DNA from: Struthio camelus
Taxonomy: Eukaryota > Chordata > Aves > Struthioniformes > Struthionidae
NCBI RefSeq assembly: GCF_040807025.1
Contig: NC_090982.1
Span: 78,657,931-78,721,930 of the forward strand
Reading direction: 5' to 3'
DNA: 64,000 nucleotides
In this document: positions 35,154 through 48,668 of the stretch, one piece after another
How positions within the stretch are numbered: position 1 is the first letter of the stretch
Layout: each line of letters starts with the position of its first letter
Program-made: the position numbers and the translations under genes
Notes under the pieces: model-generated
Seen by the model: the letters and a program-made list of their open reading frames with translations, nothing else
Database searches by the model: none
Told to the model about the DNA's origin: nothing

Positions 35154-38100
35154 CTGCGGAGAGAGCAAGCGAGGCAGAGCGGTTAGCAGGGAGGACCGCA
35201 GGCGTGGGCTGGGGGGGGGGGCCTGGCACAGCGCCCGCATGAGGGAAGGGTGCTGGGGGATGCCATGTCCCTCCCTGAGGGCCCATCCGGAGGGGGAGGC
35301 ATCTGCCTGTGCCCAAATGGCCCCGAGAGCTGTAAAGGTCCCCAGGGACTGAGCGGGCGAGTAAGGAAGGGGCCGCTTGTGCCAAGCCCGACATGCACCC
35401 CAGCGCAGAGAGGCCCAGCCGTTCCTCCCGGGGCTCCATCCCAGGCTGCTAGAGCAAACTGCCAGAGATCTTAGGAGAAATCACTTAGCACAGGGGAAAC
35501 ATGCCTGTCCGGCTCGGTCCTTGCTTGCTTGGGAGCTGCAGGAGTGATGCTCGCAGGCCTGGTGGGGGTGGGGGGTGAAGACCCAGCGAAGGGTGCCAGT
35601 CCCACCTAGTGCTTTGGGAGGAGCGTGTCCTGCCTGCCGGGTGGCTGCAGCAGCAGCGCATTGCTCTGATCTGACCCTGGGCCTTTGGGTGTGAGCACCG
35701 CAGAAAGCAGGTGCCGTGCAGAGGCGAGCAGGAGGGCCAGCACCCTGGGGGAGCCGGGCAGTCGGGGACGCTGGCTCTGGAGAGGGGACAACGGGTCCCC
35801 GAGCCCCGCGGCGCAGCGTGGGGGGACGCCGGCGCCAGCGGGTGGAAGCGAACGGACACGCGCACGCGTGGAGCCGGCTGCTCCCCTGCCCCAATCCGGC
35901 ACAACCCCGACGGAGCAGAGCTTTCCCTCAGCTGCGGAGGACGGGGCTGGGGTGAAAGCAGCCCTGGGCTGAACTGGGGGTGTTTGGAAAAACCGCCGAG
36001 CTTGAAAAGATCGTCCCGTTTCTCAGCTGAGCCCCGGGACAGATTAGGGTTGTTTTGATTTCCCAAGCCCACAGATTATATGCTGGGGAGGTGCTGGCTT
36101 GTCTTAACGCCGTTAACTGAGCAACGCCCTTCGTGGCTCCGGTCTGGGCACGCGGAGCGATGTTTATACTAACGGCCCACGTCACAGCTGAGCATCTCTC
36201 TAAATGAGCGTGTTCAGATAAACACAGCTGCTCGGGGTATTTCAGGACCCAGCTATTTCTCCGGAAAAGCTGCTTTGCTGTCTGACAGCGTTCGAAACCC
36301 TCCCTGTGTCACCCTGCATCGCCCACAGCATCCTTGGGGTGTGCTAAAGAGGTGACCGCACTGCTCAGCTGGTCTCTCCTGGGAAAGGGGAGATGCTGAA
36401 GGGTCCCCCACCAGCCTGCCTCCGGCCCAAGCCCTTAGCTCTCTCCATGGGCAGCGGCAGTGAGGGTCCCTGAGCTCCCCCTAAAACCCCGACTTTCACC
36501 CTAGCTCAGCTCCGTTGCTGCCTCTGAGCATCCTGGAACAAAGTCACGCACAAGGCAGTAGTCAGCCGTAGCCAAACCAGAGCCTCCAATTTAGCAGCCG
36601 CAGCATGACACAGAGAAGGAAAACTATGACTTCTTTTTGGGGGCACCGGCACAGAGAGAGGTTTTCCTTCCTTTCGGCATGGGGCGAGTGCGCTCGGGCC
36701 AGGGCCGATGCCCGCTGGCTGACGGCAACGTGGACGCGGCCCCTCGGAGCCTGCTTCAGCGCACACCTTAGCTTCGCGCAAATCAACGGGGTTCAGCGGC
36801 ACCGGGCCTCCGAGGAGGCAATGGCTCTGCTGTTTGGCCTGGTCAGGAGACAAAAGGGAGCTGGTGCAAAGCATCCCCCCACGGCGCTGACAGATGTAGA
36901 GCTGAGCTTAGGACTGTCCCCAAGGAGCTCTTCGAACGGGAACCGGAGCCGCTCGCAGCAACATTTGCATTGATTTTATTCCTTAAGTGTTCCCAGCGAA
37001 AGGGCGAAATGCTCTCAGTTGAGGGGATGAGGAGGAAAGCGCCCAGCTGGGGATGGCCAGGGCAACACCAGCTCCGCGTGGGGACAGACCCTGCCCCGCT
37101 GACGGGGCATGACCCAGGGCAGGGGGCAACGGGCTGAGACCCCCCCCCCCCATGCACATCCATGCCATGCATCGGCCGCGCAGCCAAATTCCTCACTGCC
37201 TCGCACTGCCTCATGCCCACGCGCTGCCCTGGCTCTCCAGGCAGGGAAACTGAGGCACGGCGGGAAGGACCACTGGCTCCTGACCCTATCGGCACAACTG
37301 CTGCAGGCCCCTTGGCTGTCACGCCAGTCCTGAATGCCAGCACTGATGCTGACAGTGAAGTGGGAGGCAGAGGAACGGGGAAGGAGGAGGACGGGCTGTT
37401 TGAAGATCCCGGATCCGTTGCCCTGAGAGCCCCAGCCCAGTGCGCCACAAACTGGCCCATAATGAACTCCACACCCATAATATGGGAGTCATTTAAACTG
37501 GATTCACTGCCTCTTGGCTGATGCCTTCCCTCCCTAGCTGAACAATAAAACGCCAATTTAATAAAACCCTCTCATAAAACCCATGATGCTGGCCCTTTTC
37601 AGCAGCCCTTTTTTTCCCCTCATTGGTGGAATAGTCATAAAACATCTGCTGTAAGCTTTGGATTGAGCAAAACAAAACATGTTTATGTTTTAAAGCAGCA
37701 AGAGTGTCAGCCGTGCTGGCAAGGGCATCAATGGAAAATTCCCCCTAGCTTCCCCGGGGGCAGGCTGGACCCTTTCTCTCCAGCTGAGTCCTGGCCGAGG
37801 GGCGCAGGGCTGGCTCTGCCCTGCGGGGCCCCCTTGGGCCGGGGACGCTCCCAGAGCCTGCCGTGCCCGGCAGGATGGGATTTCTAGGCACAGCTGCATG
37901 ATCCGACCCCCCTTTACAAAGCATCCCAATGATGTAGGATGCCGGCTTCCCACGCAAAAGGGGCTTAAGCTCCTACAGGCCAAATTAGAAGGGGATGAGG
38001 AGCTTCAAGAAGCCACTGACACCGCTATCTAAAACTCCCTGACGTCTCCTTATTATCCTCAATGGGAAGGGACACTCAGTCACCAGGACTTCACAGGAGC

Positions 38101-41100
38101 TTTGCTTTTTTAGTTGTCTAAATCCCTTCGTAAGCCCAGCATGCAGGAGGCTAGCCCCCTGCCCCCTCCTTTCAGTAAGAGGGAGGCTCGTAGTCACTTC
38201 TGAGAGTGGGGCTTTGCCTGGTGCTCAGCAATGGCTGAGGCTGGAGAAGACCTCTCCTCCTTCCTACCCTGCTCAGGACAGAGGCTGGTCAAGGTGAAGA
38301 CCTCAAGAGTGAGGGCTCCTCTGTTAGCCAAACACACCCATGACGGGACCAGAGATTTCAATGAATGAAGGCAAAGAAGAGACTTCCCTGCGTCATATCT
38401 GATGGAAAGACCAAAGAAACACAAACTTTGCTGTGAATACAGCAAGATTTTCCACACCAGCTCCAGAGTCCACCAACCAAATACGAATTGAGCAAGTGCA
38501 ATCCGATCTGCAGCTCTGAAGCCTTCCAAAATCTACACCCCCGTGTCCCTATTGCAACCCAATGCTGTTATACTGCAGGCGAACCTGGGCTTCACTTACG
38601 CTCTGAGCCTTGACGCCCAGCAGAGGAGCCGAGGCTGGCTGAACGCTGAGCTGGAAATGATGGCTGCACTAGGACTGCTTTGGGGCCCTCAGGAAGCCTA
38701 TTTACATACAGCAGCAACACGCTTATCAGCTGCCTAGAGCCTGGAGTCACACTCACAGCCTGATTTGACAGCGTTGCTCCCGGCCCACAGAAGAATTAGC
38801 TGACAGACTGGAGATAAGGATTTAGGCATATTTTGCTACTGTTGGGAAATGACGCAGGAAATGTTCTGCTGGCAGGGAATGAAACCTGCAGAAAAGCCCA
38901 GGGGATCACCGGGTCATTCAGGCATCAGCAACCACACAGGATCTCGGGGCTTTCCACACTGCCAGACACTGACCCAATAGATGCTTATCCCTCTATCACC
39001 AGCTAAAGCCAACGCTATTCAGGGCAAATACCTCTCCTTGCTGTAGCTCACATACTTGGCTAAGACCTCTACTAGCATCTGTATCAGGCCACCTCAGGAC
39101 ATAGACTGGAGAGACAGGTCTCATGGCCCCAGGTCTAATGCAGACTCCCTGAGTGACCTGTCTTTGCTCATTGGAGGCCCCCAGTGAAGCCGCTGGAACC
39201 AGCAAAGACACCTCGATGGGACCAGCCTGCTTGCTCCAGCTCGGCAGCACACATTCTGCCGATAAAGCGCGGGAGCAAGAATCAGCGATTTGACAGTCAG
39301 GAGGTGCAAACAAAACCACATCAGACCTGACAGGCGCTGGGACTATCGGAAGTGCACAGACCAGCAGGAAGTTCAGGGAAACCCAAGAGGGCTGGGCAGA
39401 CATCTCCTGTATCTAAACAGCACGTAGCTGTGTGCAGTGTGCCACTGCATAGATTGGCTTAGAAGCACCCATGGGAGAGAGAGCAGAGATCATTCGACAG
39501 AAAGGCCAGGCTCCAGCAGCAGCCCATAGCTAACAGCAAGGTCGAATGCTCACCCATGGTCATGTGGAAGGAAAGTTACTGCCACAGCTCCATGTCTGCT
39601 CTTTGCCAGAGGAAGGCTGTGACCCCCATACCCACGTTTTCCCCCTTTACAGTGTTTTCTGTCCATGCAAAAAATGTTCACACAGGTGGAGCCAAACCCT
39701 TCCCAATGTGTTTCTTCTGGCTCCAGCGAAGCCAGGCCACGGAGGAGTTTGGCTCAGCCAACCTAGGAGCTCTTGCTTTTGGCCTACTCAAATGTCGTGG
39801 CATGATCTGTACTGACTCTTAGCAAGGTGCTCGGGAAATATTAAGCAGTGAGCAGCCAGCGCATGGTGTGGCAAGATGTGCTAACAGGATTTAATGAACC
39901 ATCAGCAGCGCCAAATTCTGGCGGAAGAAGAGCTGCCAGCTGTAACAAGATTAGGAGCATTAGACACTGGGTGGGAAAATGTCTGGACAGCTGCTGTGAT
40001 TCTGCTCGCTCAAGACACAGTCCCATGAGGATCTCTGGTGAAGGACTTGGCCTCAAAAGGCACTTGCTAGCTGGCCTGATCCAGCTGTACACCCTGGCTG
40101 AGCGCAGGTATCTGCTAAACACTTACCGCTACCTGCTTAGCCTGTCTCATACAGGACGCAGTGCACAGCCTGGCCGCAGTGGCCCCCAGCTCGGGAAACA
40201 CGGGCATCGTGCTGGTGGGCACCACGAGGCACAGGACAGGCAAGACCACGGTTACCTCATGTCTAATAACGGCTTAGCATTGAACTTTTCTTTTTGGCCA
40301 GCTGAAGAAGGGGTTTGGCTTCCAGCCACACTGAACGCTCTCTCCCCTTGCTAACTTCAGCGCCTTGAGCAATGTCTCTTACACACCACTAATTTAGGCA
40401 CCTAAATATAGCCATAAGAAGTCCAAATATAGCAGTCGTGCATGAAAACCTGAGCAAGCGTGGCGAAACCGAGCACAGACAGTGCCTGGGGCGGTCCCAT
40501 GCCGCTCCTCCCGGCTGGGCATTATAATGACACTTTAATTCCATCTGAATTTATCACCAGTACCAACAGCAGAAAACCACCAATCACATTTAAAACTCTA
40601 AGGAGAGTGAGAAACGTGTCTCAAGATGTTTAATCTATCCACCAGGAAACCCTCCCAAAGAAACGCAGAGACGGGGCCTGCTGCATTGCCTGTGCATGGG
40701 CTGCTCTGGCCAGGCCAAGCCGGACATGCAGCATGAGGATTAAGCTGTGTCCTTGAGTCACCTGGATGTGAAACCTCCCTCTTCTGTTTTTTCCACATCA
40801 GTCACTTATGGGTTCAAAATGGGGATGTGGTCGCGATCCTCAGTTCAAATATCACCAAACCACAGCCTTTAAAGTTAAGGCTGCCTGTGAAAGTTATTAA
40901 AAGACATTAAAGTCTGCAACGGACCAGCTAAGCAAATAACCTTAACTCTGCCCTGCACTGACACTGCGCAGGAGCTCCGATTAGGAAGGGTGAGCCACAG
41001 GCTCTCTTCTCCTGGATTAAATCAAGCTGGCTTTTGCCAGCCCTGGGGACACTTTGGCCACACTCTAACTGCGAGCAGCGTGTATGGTTGTCTGTGTGGA

Positions 41101-44100
41101 GAGGGGATTTTGATAAAAACCAGCATTGTCTCCGGGCATCATTACCCTTTGTCACTGAGAATAGCCAACTGCAGCCACTTCGAAGAGGGCACCATGAGCT
41201 CACGGGGCTCATGGAAATGACTGTCAGTCATCTCAGCTCACAGATTTAGCAGTAAGAGCTGAGAAAAATCATTGTGTGCTCAGTGTGCAGCACAACTACC
41301 CTCCCCTCGGTACCCCTTCCCTGGCTGGAGGGGAGTAGAAAGCCCTAAAGGTTTTGCTTCCAGCCCAGGAAAGCATGGCGATGGGGTGTGCACGTGCATG
41401 TGTGCGCTCCCCCCGCTCAGCACAGCTCGCACACCCCTTTGCTTAGGGCTGCTTCGCTCGATTAACGGCAGAGGGAAGGGATGCTCTTTCCTTGGGGGGG
41501 ACAGGCAGTGCATCACCCACCGCCCTCAGACGCTGGATCCAGCCCTACCGGGTTCAGACCTGCCAAACCGCACTGCAGTTTGTCTCTTCTGGATGGGATC
41601 CATTACTGTAATTAGCTATTAGCACCACTCAGTGGAAAGCCCTGTTCCCAAAAGCCTGCCCACGTGCTGCGTGTTTTAACGGCGTGACATGCAAAACCTG
41701 GTGGGGGCATTAGTCCCTGTGGTTTTAGCTATGGGATCTCCCAAACACAAGCAGCAGGGAGGAAGGAAGGTAGGAAGGTAGCAGCGGCCCAGGCTCCCCC
41801 GGCTTTCCCTGGTTCTTGGGCCTCCCGAGAGGAGCCACATGCGCGGCACCTCTTTGCTAGGGCTGCGACCTCCGCAGCGAGCAGCTCGGGCCGGCCCAGC
41901 ACCAGTGCTCATGTACATCAGCCCTCTCCAAAGGGATGAAATCACGGAGGCGCGGATGAACCGCAGCAGTCTTGAGCTGCAGCCCTGGCTGCCAGGTGGC
42001 AGGTAGCACCGTCAGCTTCCAGGTGCCATTTCAGCATCTCTTATTCTTTTCTCATTTCAGGTTTAAATTAGTCTCATTGTATGACAGCTCAGTGAGCCGT
42101 TACGGATTAGAGTTTAATAAAAGCAACTAAACGTGGACTTGGAAATGCAACTCCAGCAATACTTTAGTACCTCCGCATCTCACATAGTGTAACATCTCAT
42201 GAGAAACTCTTCACAGTTGAACGAACAGAATATTTTAAAAGATTATACTTCGTTTTGCAACGCTCCTTTCTTGGACCACCATTGTCAACATATATCACCA
42301 GTGATCACCTTTTAACTGCCTTAAGAAAGTTCAGCTGCTATGTCTCTCTTCAACACTGCATTTCCTTTAAAACTTTTGTCATACCAGGTTTTAAATATAA
42401 CTCATAAAAACATTCGCATAGAAAACTTATTCTTTTTTGCTACTAACACGGAAGTGTGTGACTATACTTCTCTCTGGGTAAATACAAGCATTTTGTTATG
42501 AACAGAAGTGAAGATAAGCCTCTATGCTCCTAGATGCCATATATTTAATAACACTAAATGCCAATGCATGAAAGACATATTACAGTTTAGAGTGTTGTGC
42601 TTCCTAAAAGAGTTCAGTTTGCAATTTAATGTCAGGCCACAGTGCTCGCGCTCTCCTGTTCTCTATGACTGCACTTGAATTCCGCGATGCTCCAGAAATA
42701 GCACTAGATATTCCAACTGCGTGAACAATTGTGTCACCTCGACAACACATTCGAGTGTGTAGGTTTCATTTAAATCGCAGCATCATTTAAAGCATGGCTA
42801 GGAGAGGCCCTCAAGCATCCACCGGTCTGTCCTGGTCCACGGCAGGAGCAGCTACTTTTAAATTGCTTCTGACAGATGCTTGTCCAGTGCTCGACCTGGT
42901 CCTTGGGGTGCCTGGCGCAACGTGCCCTGAGCGGTGGATTTTCACGCTCTGCTCCCATCACCTGCATGGCCATTTCTTTTAAAAACCTTCCGTGATGCCA
43001 GCCCACCCCCAGGCGACGGCTATCAGCGCTTCTCTCTCACCCCTGCTAAAACCTTTGCCCTAAGCCTTACACTGCTGTCTTGCAACCTCAAAGCACTGTC
43101 TTCCTCACCCCCAACCCCAGCCTGGCACCTCTCCGGGGCTCATGTCTCTCTGCACCTCACAGCTTCCAGCTGCTCAGCTGGCCGTGTTGTCCCCGCTGCT
43201 CTCCTGCTCATCACATCTTTCAACGCAGTGCCCCCAATCCGAGCTGAGGCCTTCCTGCCACTCAGCAGTGCGGAAAGATCAGCTCATGTGTCCTACTTAC
43301 ACCTCTCTCGTTCACAATCCTGATATAACACCTGGTTCTTCTGCTATGGCAGGGCACTGCTGGCTAGTGTTTGAGATCTTCTGCAAACCTCTCCAGCCAA
43401 TTATTCCCATTTCCTTTTCTTCCCCTCGTACTTCGCCCCTGCCCTCATTGCAGTGCATCCTGTTTATTTCAGACCATGCATCCAATTTGCCACAAATTAA
43501 ATGGCTTGCACAGAATCTCTTTGCCTGCTACACAGGAAACAGCTGGGCAAATTACAAACGCCACACAAATCCTCCCAGGCCTGAAAACTAGATACACCAT
43601 TACTTTGGACTATGTGGGAAGTCGCACTAAATCACTTAATCAAGGACCGAGTTATGATGCAGCATGCAAATTAAGGCTTAAAAGGGGTCAGCAAGAAGCT
43701 GACTACAAGACAGGAGCATGGGAAATCCGGCAGCTAGAGGGGCTGCTTTTCCCCAGGATCTGATCCTCTTATGGCAGCTGAGAAACCACTTCCTGACCCA
43801 GAGAGATGCAAGACTCTGCTGTAACCCATCACAGTGCCCCTTTGCTCTGCGAGCTCCCAGTTAGCAGCAGATACGCTGGTGTCAATCCTTTCCAGAAGAT
43901 ATCCTGGGTATGGTGCTGTTTGGTGCAGGATACTCATCACTGCCTGCTGGCACATCGGTGCAGCCTGCAGTGATGTTGGGTGTGTTTTACACCCTCCTCA
44001 TTCACGTTCAGTGGGCACCCAGTGGCACCAGATTATACATAAGGGTCTGAGTAAGAGATATACAGAGAGGAAGAGGATTTGCCTTGGACTGACTGCAAAT

Positions 44101-47100
44101 GCACGGCCTGAGGGCTGCAGGATACAGGATAAAACAAGGCTGGAGAAAGCCAGTGATGTACTGGAGAGTGGGGCTGGGGAGGGAGCTCCCAAATGCTCCT
44201 CTGGAGTGCAGACACTCGTGGAGCACCTCGCTTCCTTCTGGGAAAGAGAGATGAGCAGGTCTGTCCTGAAGAAAACTCAGTCCAGTTAGCAACTGTCCCC
44301 TCCATGGGAAACAACCCAGAACAGGCAGACCTGAGCGCTGGCTCCCTGGCAAACAGCAATGGCAATGGGGATGAGGATGAGCATGGGTATGGGCACGGGG
44401 ATGCTCCTGTACCGTCAGCAGACCCAGAGTCCACAGGTGCCACAGAGCTGTCCCTACTGATGTCCCACTCTGGTCCTGCAACTCTCAGGAGCATGGGATC
44501 TTATGGGTACTGTCTGCAGACGAAGGTGAGGTGCAGCCTGACTGAAAAAGTAGATTTAGAGCCTGTGTTCAGGCTAAGCTGTCCAGGCGGGAGGCAGTCA
44601 CTTTAATGACAATCCAGTCTTAAGATGCTGATCTGGCTCCAGTCCGAGTCCTTGTACTAAGCTCCTTGACATCCTGTTAGGAAAGTATTATTAAAATCTA
44701 ATCGCTTCATGCATATATTGCTGTTTTAATTATAACAGAAGCAGAAGAGAGATGCGAACAGTAATCAGTCTCTCTGATGCTAATACACACCCGTGGAAGG
44801 AACTGGACATGGGAAAAGTCAGTCCAATGTCATCTACTGAAACCAGGGGATATATTCCTAGTGACTACCCATGCTGCCAACAGCACGGTCACAGTGCAGC
44901 CAGGGTGGCCTCCTTGAACTGCTCTTTGCTTTGAGTCACTGACCAGGATGCTGCACCTGAATTAATTTTATGTGTTTGCTGTCTCTCTGTTGTACTTAAG
45001 CGTAATTACTTCAGTGCCATAGACCAGCTAAATCCATCTGCTCAGCTGGCTGCTGAAACTAATGGAGCGTCTTTGCAACCGAGTATAGCAAAATAAAGGC
45101 AAGCTGTGAAGAAAACAACATAGAAGTCATTAAGCTCCTTAAGGTGAGCGCTTCCCAAAGTAATCTCTCCATTACTCAGCAAGTCCCACCAGTACCACCA
45201 ACGGAACGAGGTGAACCCCCAATCTACAGCTTCAGCAAGATAGTGGCCAAGCTGGCAGGAGTAGATACTCAAAATTAATTGTTAGACTTAAGGACTAGAA
45301 GGATCCTATTAGCTGAGGTTAACTGAAGCCGGGCACATGCCTAACACAATGAGGGCAGATAAGCCACATTAAAACAACTCTGGTATAAAACCTGTCTCCT
45401 TACTGAGGCTGAAAGCCTCAGACCAAGATACAGCCCCAGAAAGGTGAAAATAGACTGCTTAACTTGCCCTTCCACACACCAACAAACATGGCCTGATCCT
45501 TGCCCCACTCTTTGTGCTGCTGGAGGTGGGACAGAGGGAAATGGCTGGGGCATTGCTGCACTGCAGCTGCCAGGTAAGCAGCCAGAGATCATCCTGGAGG
45601 GCCCTTGGAGGAGATATCTCCTTGGTGGAGATAGGGGAGATCTTGCTGCATCTGGGCACCAGTTCTGGCTGCGGATTTCCCCAGTACAGTCAGATCATCA
45701 TTTCAGGAGGGATGACTTCTTCCCAGGGTCTCCCGTTTCCATTCTGATCTGAGTTCATGCATGGATCCTCTTGCTATTGTCCAGGTGTGAGGAGCTGCCT
45801 GAAATCCAGGGATGTAATAAGGCTGCAAGTTTGTGAGGAAGCAATAAAGGCTGAAGAAGAATCTGATTATGTTTCAGGAGCCCTCAGGACGATAACCAAA
45901 ATTGCTCTTTCCCATTAGCGCTGAGGAGATGCCTAAACTGATCAAGAGGAATAGTGGAAACAATTGCTTGATAGAAATAAAAGCACTTGAAAGCAGCCGA
46001 TAGGACTAAATCAGCTGTCATCTGCTTTCGTTCCACAGTGCAGAGAGACAAAGAAGGGAACAGGATGAACAGGAAGAAAAATATCTCAGGGGCTGGAATG
46101 AGAGCGCTCTGTTAGAAGGGAGTATGAGTACAGTAGGGCAGGCTCAGGACTCCTTCTTCCAAGACGCAATGATCTAGTCCATAGATCACTCCTGACCTTA
46201 GGGAAGTCTCAGCACTTACATAAAACTCACCACTTCTGCAAAACAGTTAACAGTGTGGATCCTGTTTGTAAAGTGTCATGAAATGTATATACCACAAACG
46301 CCAAGGAGACACGACTTTCACCAGGCTTTGCTGATCGAGTTCTTCCCCTTCGCCTGGGGCTAATACTCAGCATCATTCAAGAGCAGGGTGAAACACAGCC
46401 CAGGAGAGGCTGTACCTGGTGTGCTACTGCATGTCCAGCACTGCACAAGCACCTGTGCACCAGGAAAAATCCTGAAAAGAAATGTTTTGACAGCTGGCAA
46501 CTGAGTAGGAAATAGAAGAAAGACAGAAAGGAGCCGTTTGTGTTCAGAAAATTAAATCCAAATTTAATTCCAGCAATTATACTGTCATTTACACCCTATT
46601 TGCCATAAAGATGCGTAAGATCCCCAAGTGAGAAATGCATTTGCTCTAAAGGTGAGAAGAAGGTAATTGGGGAAATACTGCCAGTTTTTCCCTAGACTAT
46701 AAAATCCATAAGTAGTCTGGATCATTGTGAATGGTTATTGCTCGTAATTTAACTTCCTCAGCAACGATCTGTAAATGAGCCAGACAGCCAGAAATCCAGC
46801 AAGAACAGCAGAGAACCTGAAACTGAGCTGATTTATTCCAGCATCCCCTGATTTAACCGCAGACAAACACAATGTTTCCTATGTGACCAGCTGGGGCTTG
46901 GATGCTATTGTTGCTAATATAATACGAGCCAAACTCTCGCTTCTCTCCCAGCTGAAATCACACCACACCAGAGTCCTTGACGAGTTGCTACACCAGGCCT
47001 TGGGCCAGGCCTGGGAGTCATGTGATATTAGCATGGCCAACGTGCAAACACATTCAAGAGAGCTGAGGGCCTGAGGACTATTTGTCGGGCACCAAGGGCT

Positions 47101-48209
47101 GGCAGGGGATAATGTAGTGCTGAGTCCCTGGACTGGAGAAACCTAGTCCGAGCTCTGCACCGAGGAAGGATCAGTCAAACCCAGACAGCCAAAACCAGCC
47201 CTGACAGATGTTCGATACTTTGCGCAGGTCTTTACTGAATTCACCTCCTTGATTTCAGTTCATCTCTCCAAAGTTTCAAGGTCATGCGGAAATCTGATCC
47301 AAAGTCTTCCAAAGCCCTCATGACCTCCCATACCACCAGACCCTCTCAAGACTTTATAGTGAACCCTCTGCTACCTCATCCAAGGAATGAATGTAGAAGT
47401 TGAGATGCCAATGAGAACAAAAATTAACCCCCCCCCCCCCCCCCCGCCCAGGAGAGATCCACAGGCTTCTCTGAAAGGCCGTCCGAGGCTGACCACAAAC
47501 CACTGATAACTGCTCTTTTGGGATGATTTTTCAGCCGAGTGCTCATCCCACTCACAGAGTGCCTTTACAGCCCCCTGGCTTAGCTTGGCCATGAACTTGT
47601 AATGTGGATCTGCAACAAAAGTCTGAAGAAAGGCAGGTATACAACCACGTGAAGGTTCCCTCAGGAGAGACCTGTAAAGCCAAGGATGGATACAGGGGCT
47701 TAGGGTGTTAATCACACTCAGACTCTGTGTAATGCCATGGAATAAGAGTAGCTGTCAGTCTAGCTAGAGGCCTAAATGTTCAGTATTTCCTCTCATACAA
47801 TGGATACAGCTTTAGCAGATTTTCTTCATAAGGCTGCAACACAGGCAGGCAGCTCAAAACCAGAATGTGCTAATTAAGAAACACAAGGCAAGTGTTAATG
47901 ACAGAAGATTTGGGAGGCAGGAGGAAACAAGGGTGAAACCCTCTCACCTCCTGTCCCTGGTGCTATGTGTTGTCGCCTTTTCGGTCACTGGAAAGAGGGA
48001 AGGAACTTCCTAAGGAGTAAATAAGTAAGATAAGGACACGATAGCCAGTGCTGGCTCAGAAGAGCATCAGCGCTTCTGTGCACTGCCTCAGGTGATGAAA
48101 AACAGATTGTAAAAATCTTCACTTACAGTTAATGTGTGGGAAAGTTCCAGTTTGACCTAAGGGAAGAGAGGTAGAAGGCAGTTCAAGGGCTGAACTGAGA
48201 TACTGAGAA
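35154..48209. other. long stretch without recognised exon, possible DNAI1 intron
   Basis: AT content rises beyond about 36 kb. No coding exon, RNA gene or clear transposon was recognised on either strand. It includes TTTATG/TTTATT-rich DNA at about 37540-37700, an AT-rich stretch at 42050-42780 and a C18 run at 47428-47445. The longest open frames (up to 237 codons near 36.8-37.6 kb on minus, 168 codons at 39.8-40.4 kb on plus) show no family resemblance. Confidence 0.5.
47428..47445. repeat. C18 homopolymer
   Basis: Eighteen C residues on plus, flanked by AAAATTAA and GCCCAGG. A simple length-variable run. Confidence 0.9.
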
Positions 48210-48668
48210 ACTGGACTGAGTCTAGCAGAGGCCACCAGGATAGTCAGGGGCTAAAGTACCTGCCCTGCAGGGAGAGGCTGAAGGAGCTGGGCTTGTTCAG
48301 CTTGGAAAAGGGACAGCTTCAGGGGCACCCACCAGCAGCCTTCAGGCTCCTAAGAAGAGGTTGTTACGAAGATGGAGCTGGGCTCTTTACAGGGGGGTAC
48401 AGCAGGAGAATGAGAAACAACAGACATAAACAGAAACAGGGGAGGTTCTAACTCGTCGTAAAGAAGATTTCCTCCGCCAGGACAATCAGACATTGGAACA
48501 GGGGCTCAGAAAGGCTGTGGGATTTCCAATCTTGGTGGTTTTCTAGAAGAGAGTGGATAAAGCCCTGAGCATTCTGGTCTCATCTCATGCCTGACTCTCC
48601 TCAGAGCTGGAGGTTGGACTTGAGCCCTCTCAAGGTCCCTTCCTTCCTGACTGATTCTGAGTTTGTGA
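48210..48668 (+). mobile_element. CR1 LINE 3'-end fragment (diverged)
   Basis: The order of sequence blocks follows CR1 3' ends: GGGAGAGGCTGAAGGAGCTG, then GGCTTGTTCAGCTTGGAAAA, a GACAGCTTCAGGGGCACC-like block, ACATTGGAACAGGGGCTCAG, GGAGGTTGGACTTGAGCCCT, CTCAAGGTCCCTTCCTTCC, and a decayed terminal GATTCTGAGTTTGTGAGG. It is 5'-truncated, as most CR1 copies are. The many substitutions and indels indicate an old copy. Confidence 0.85.

Noticed and set aside
39848-40354. 168-codon plus-strand frame, with a second frame near 40160-40250 containing a GKT-like string
   Set aside because: No convincing splice or family evidence. The GKT string lacks proper P-loop spacing (GxxxxGKT). Treated as chance.
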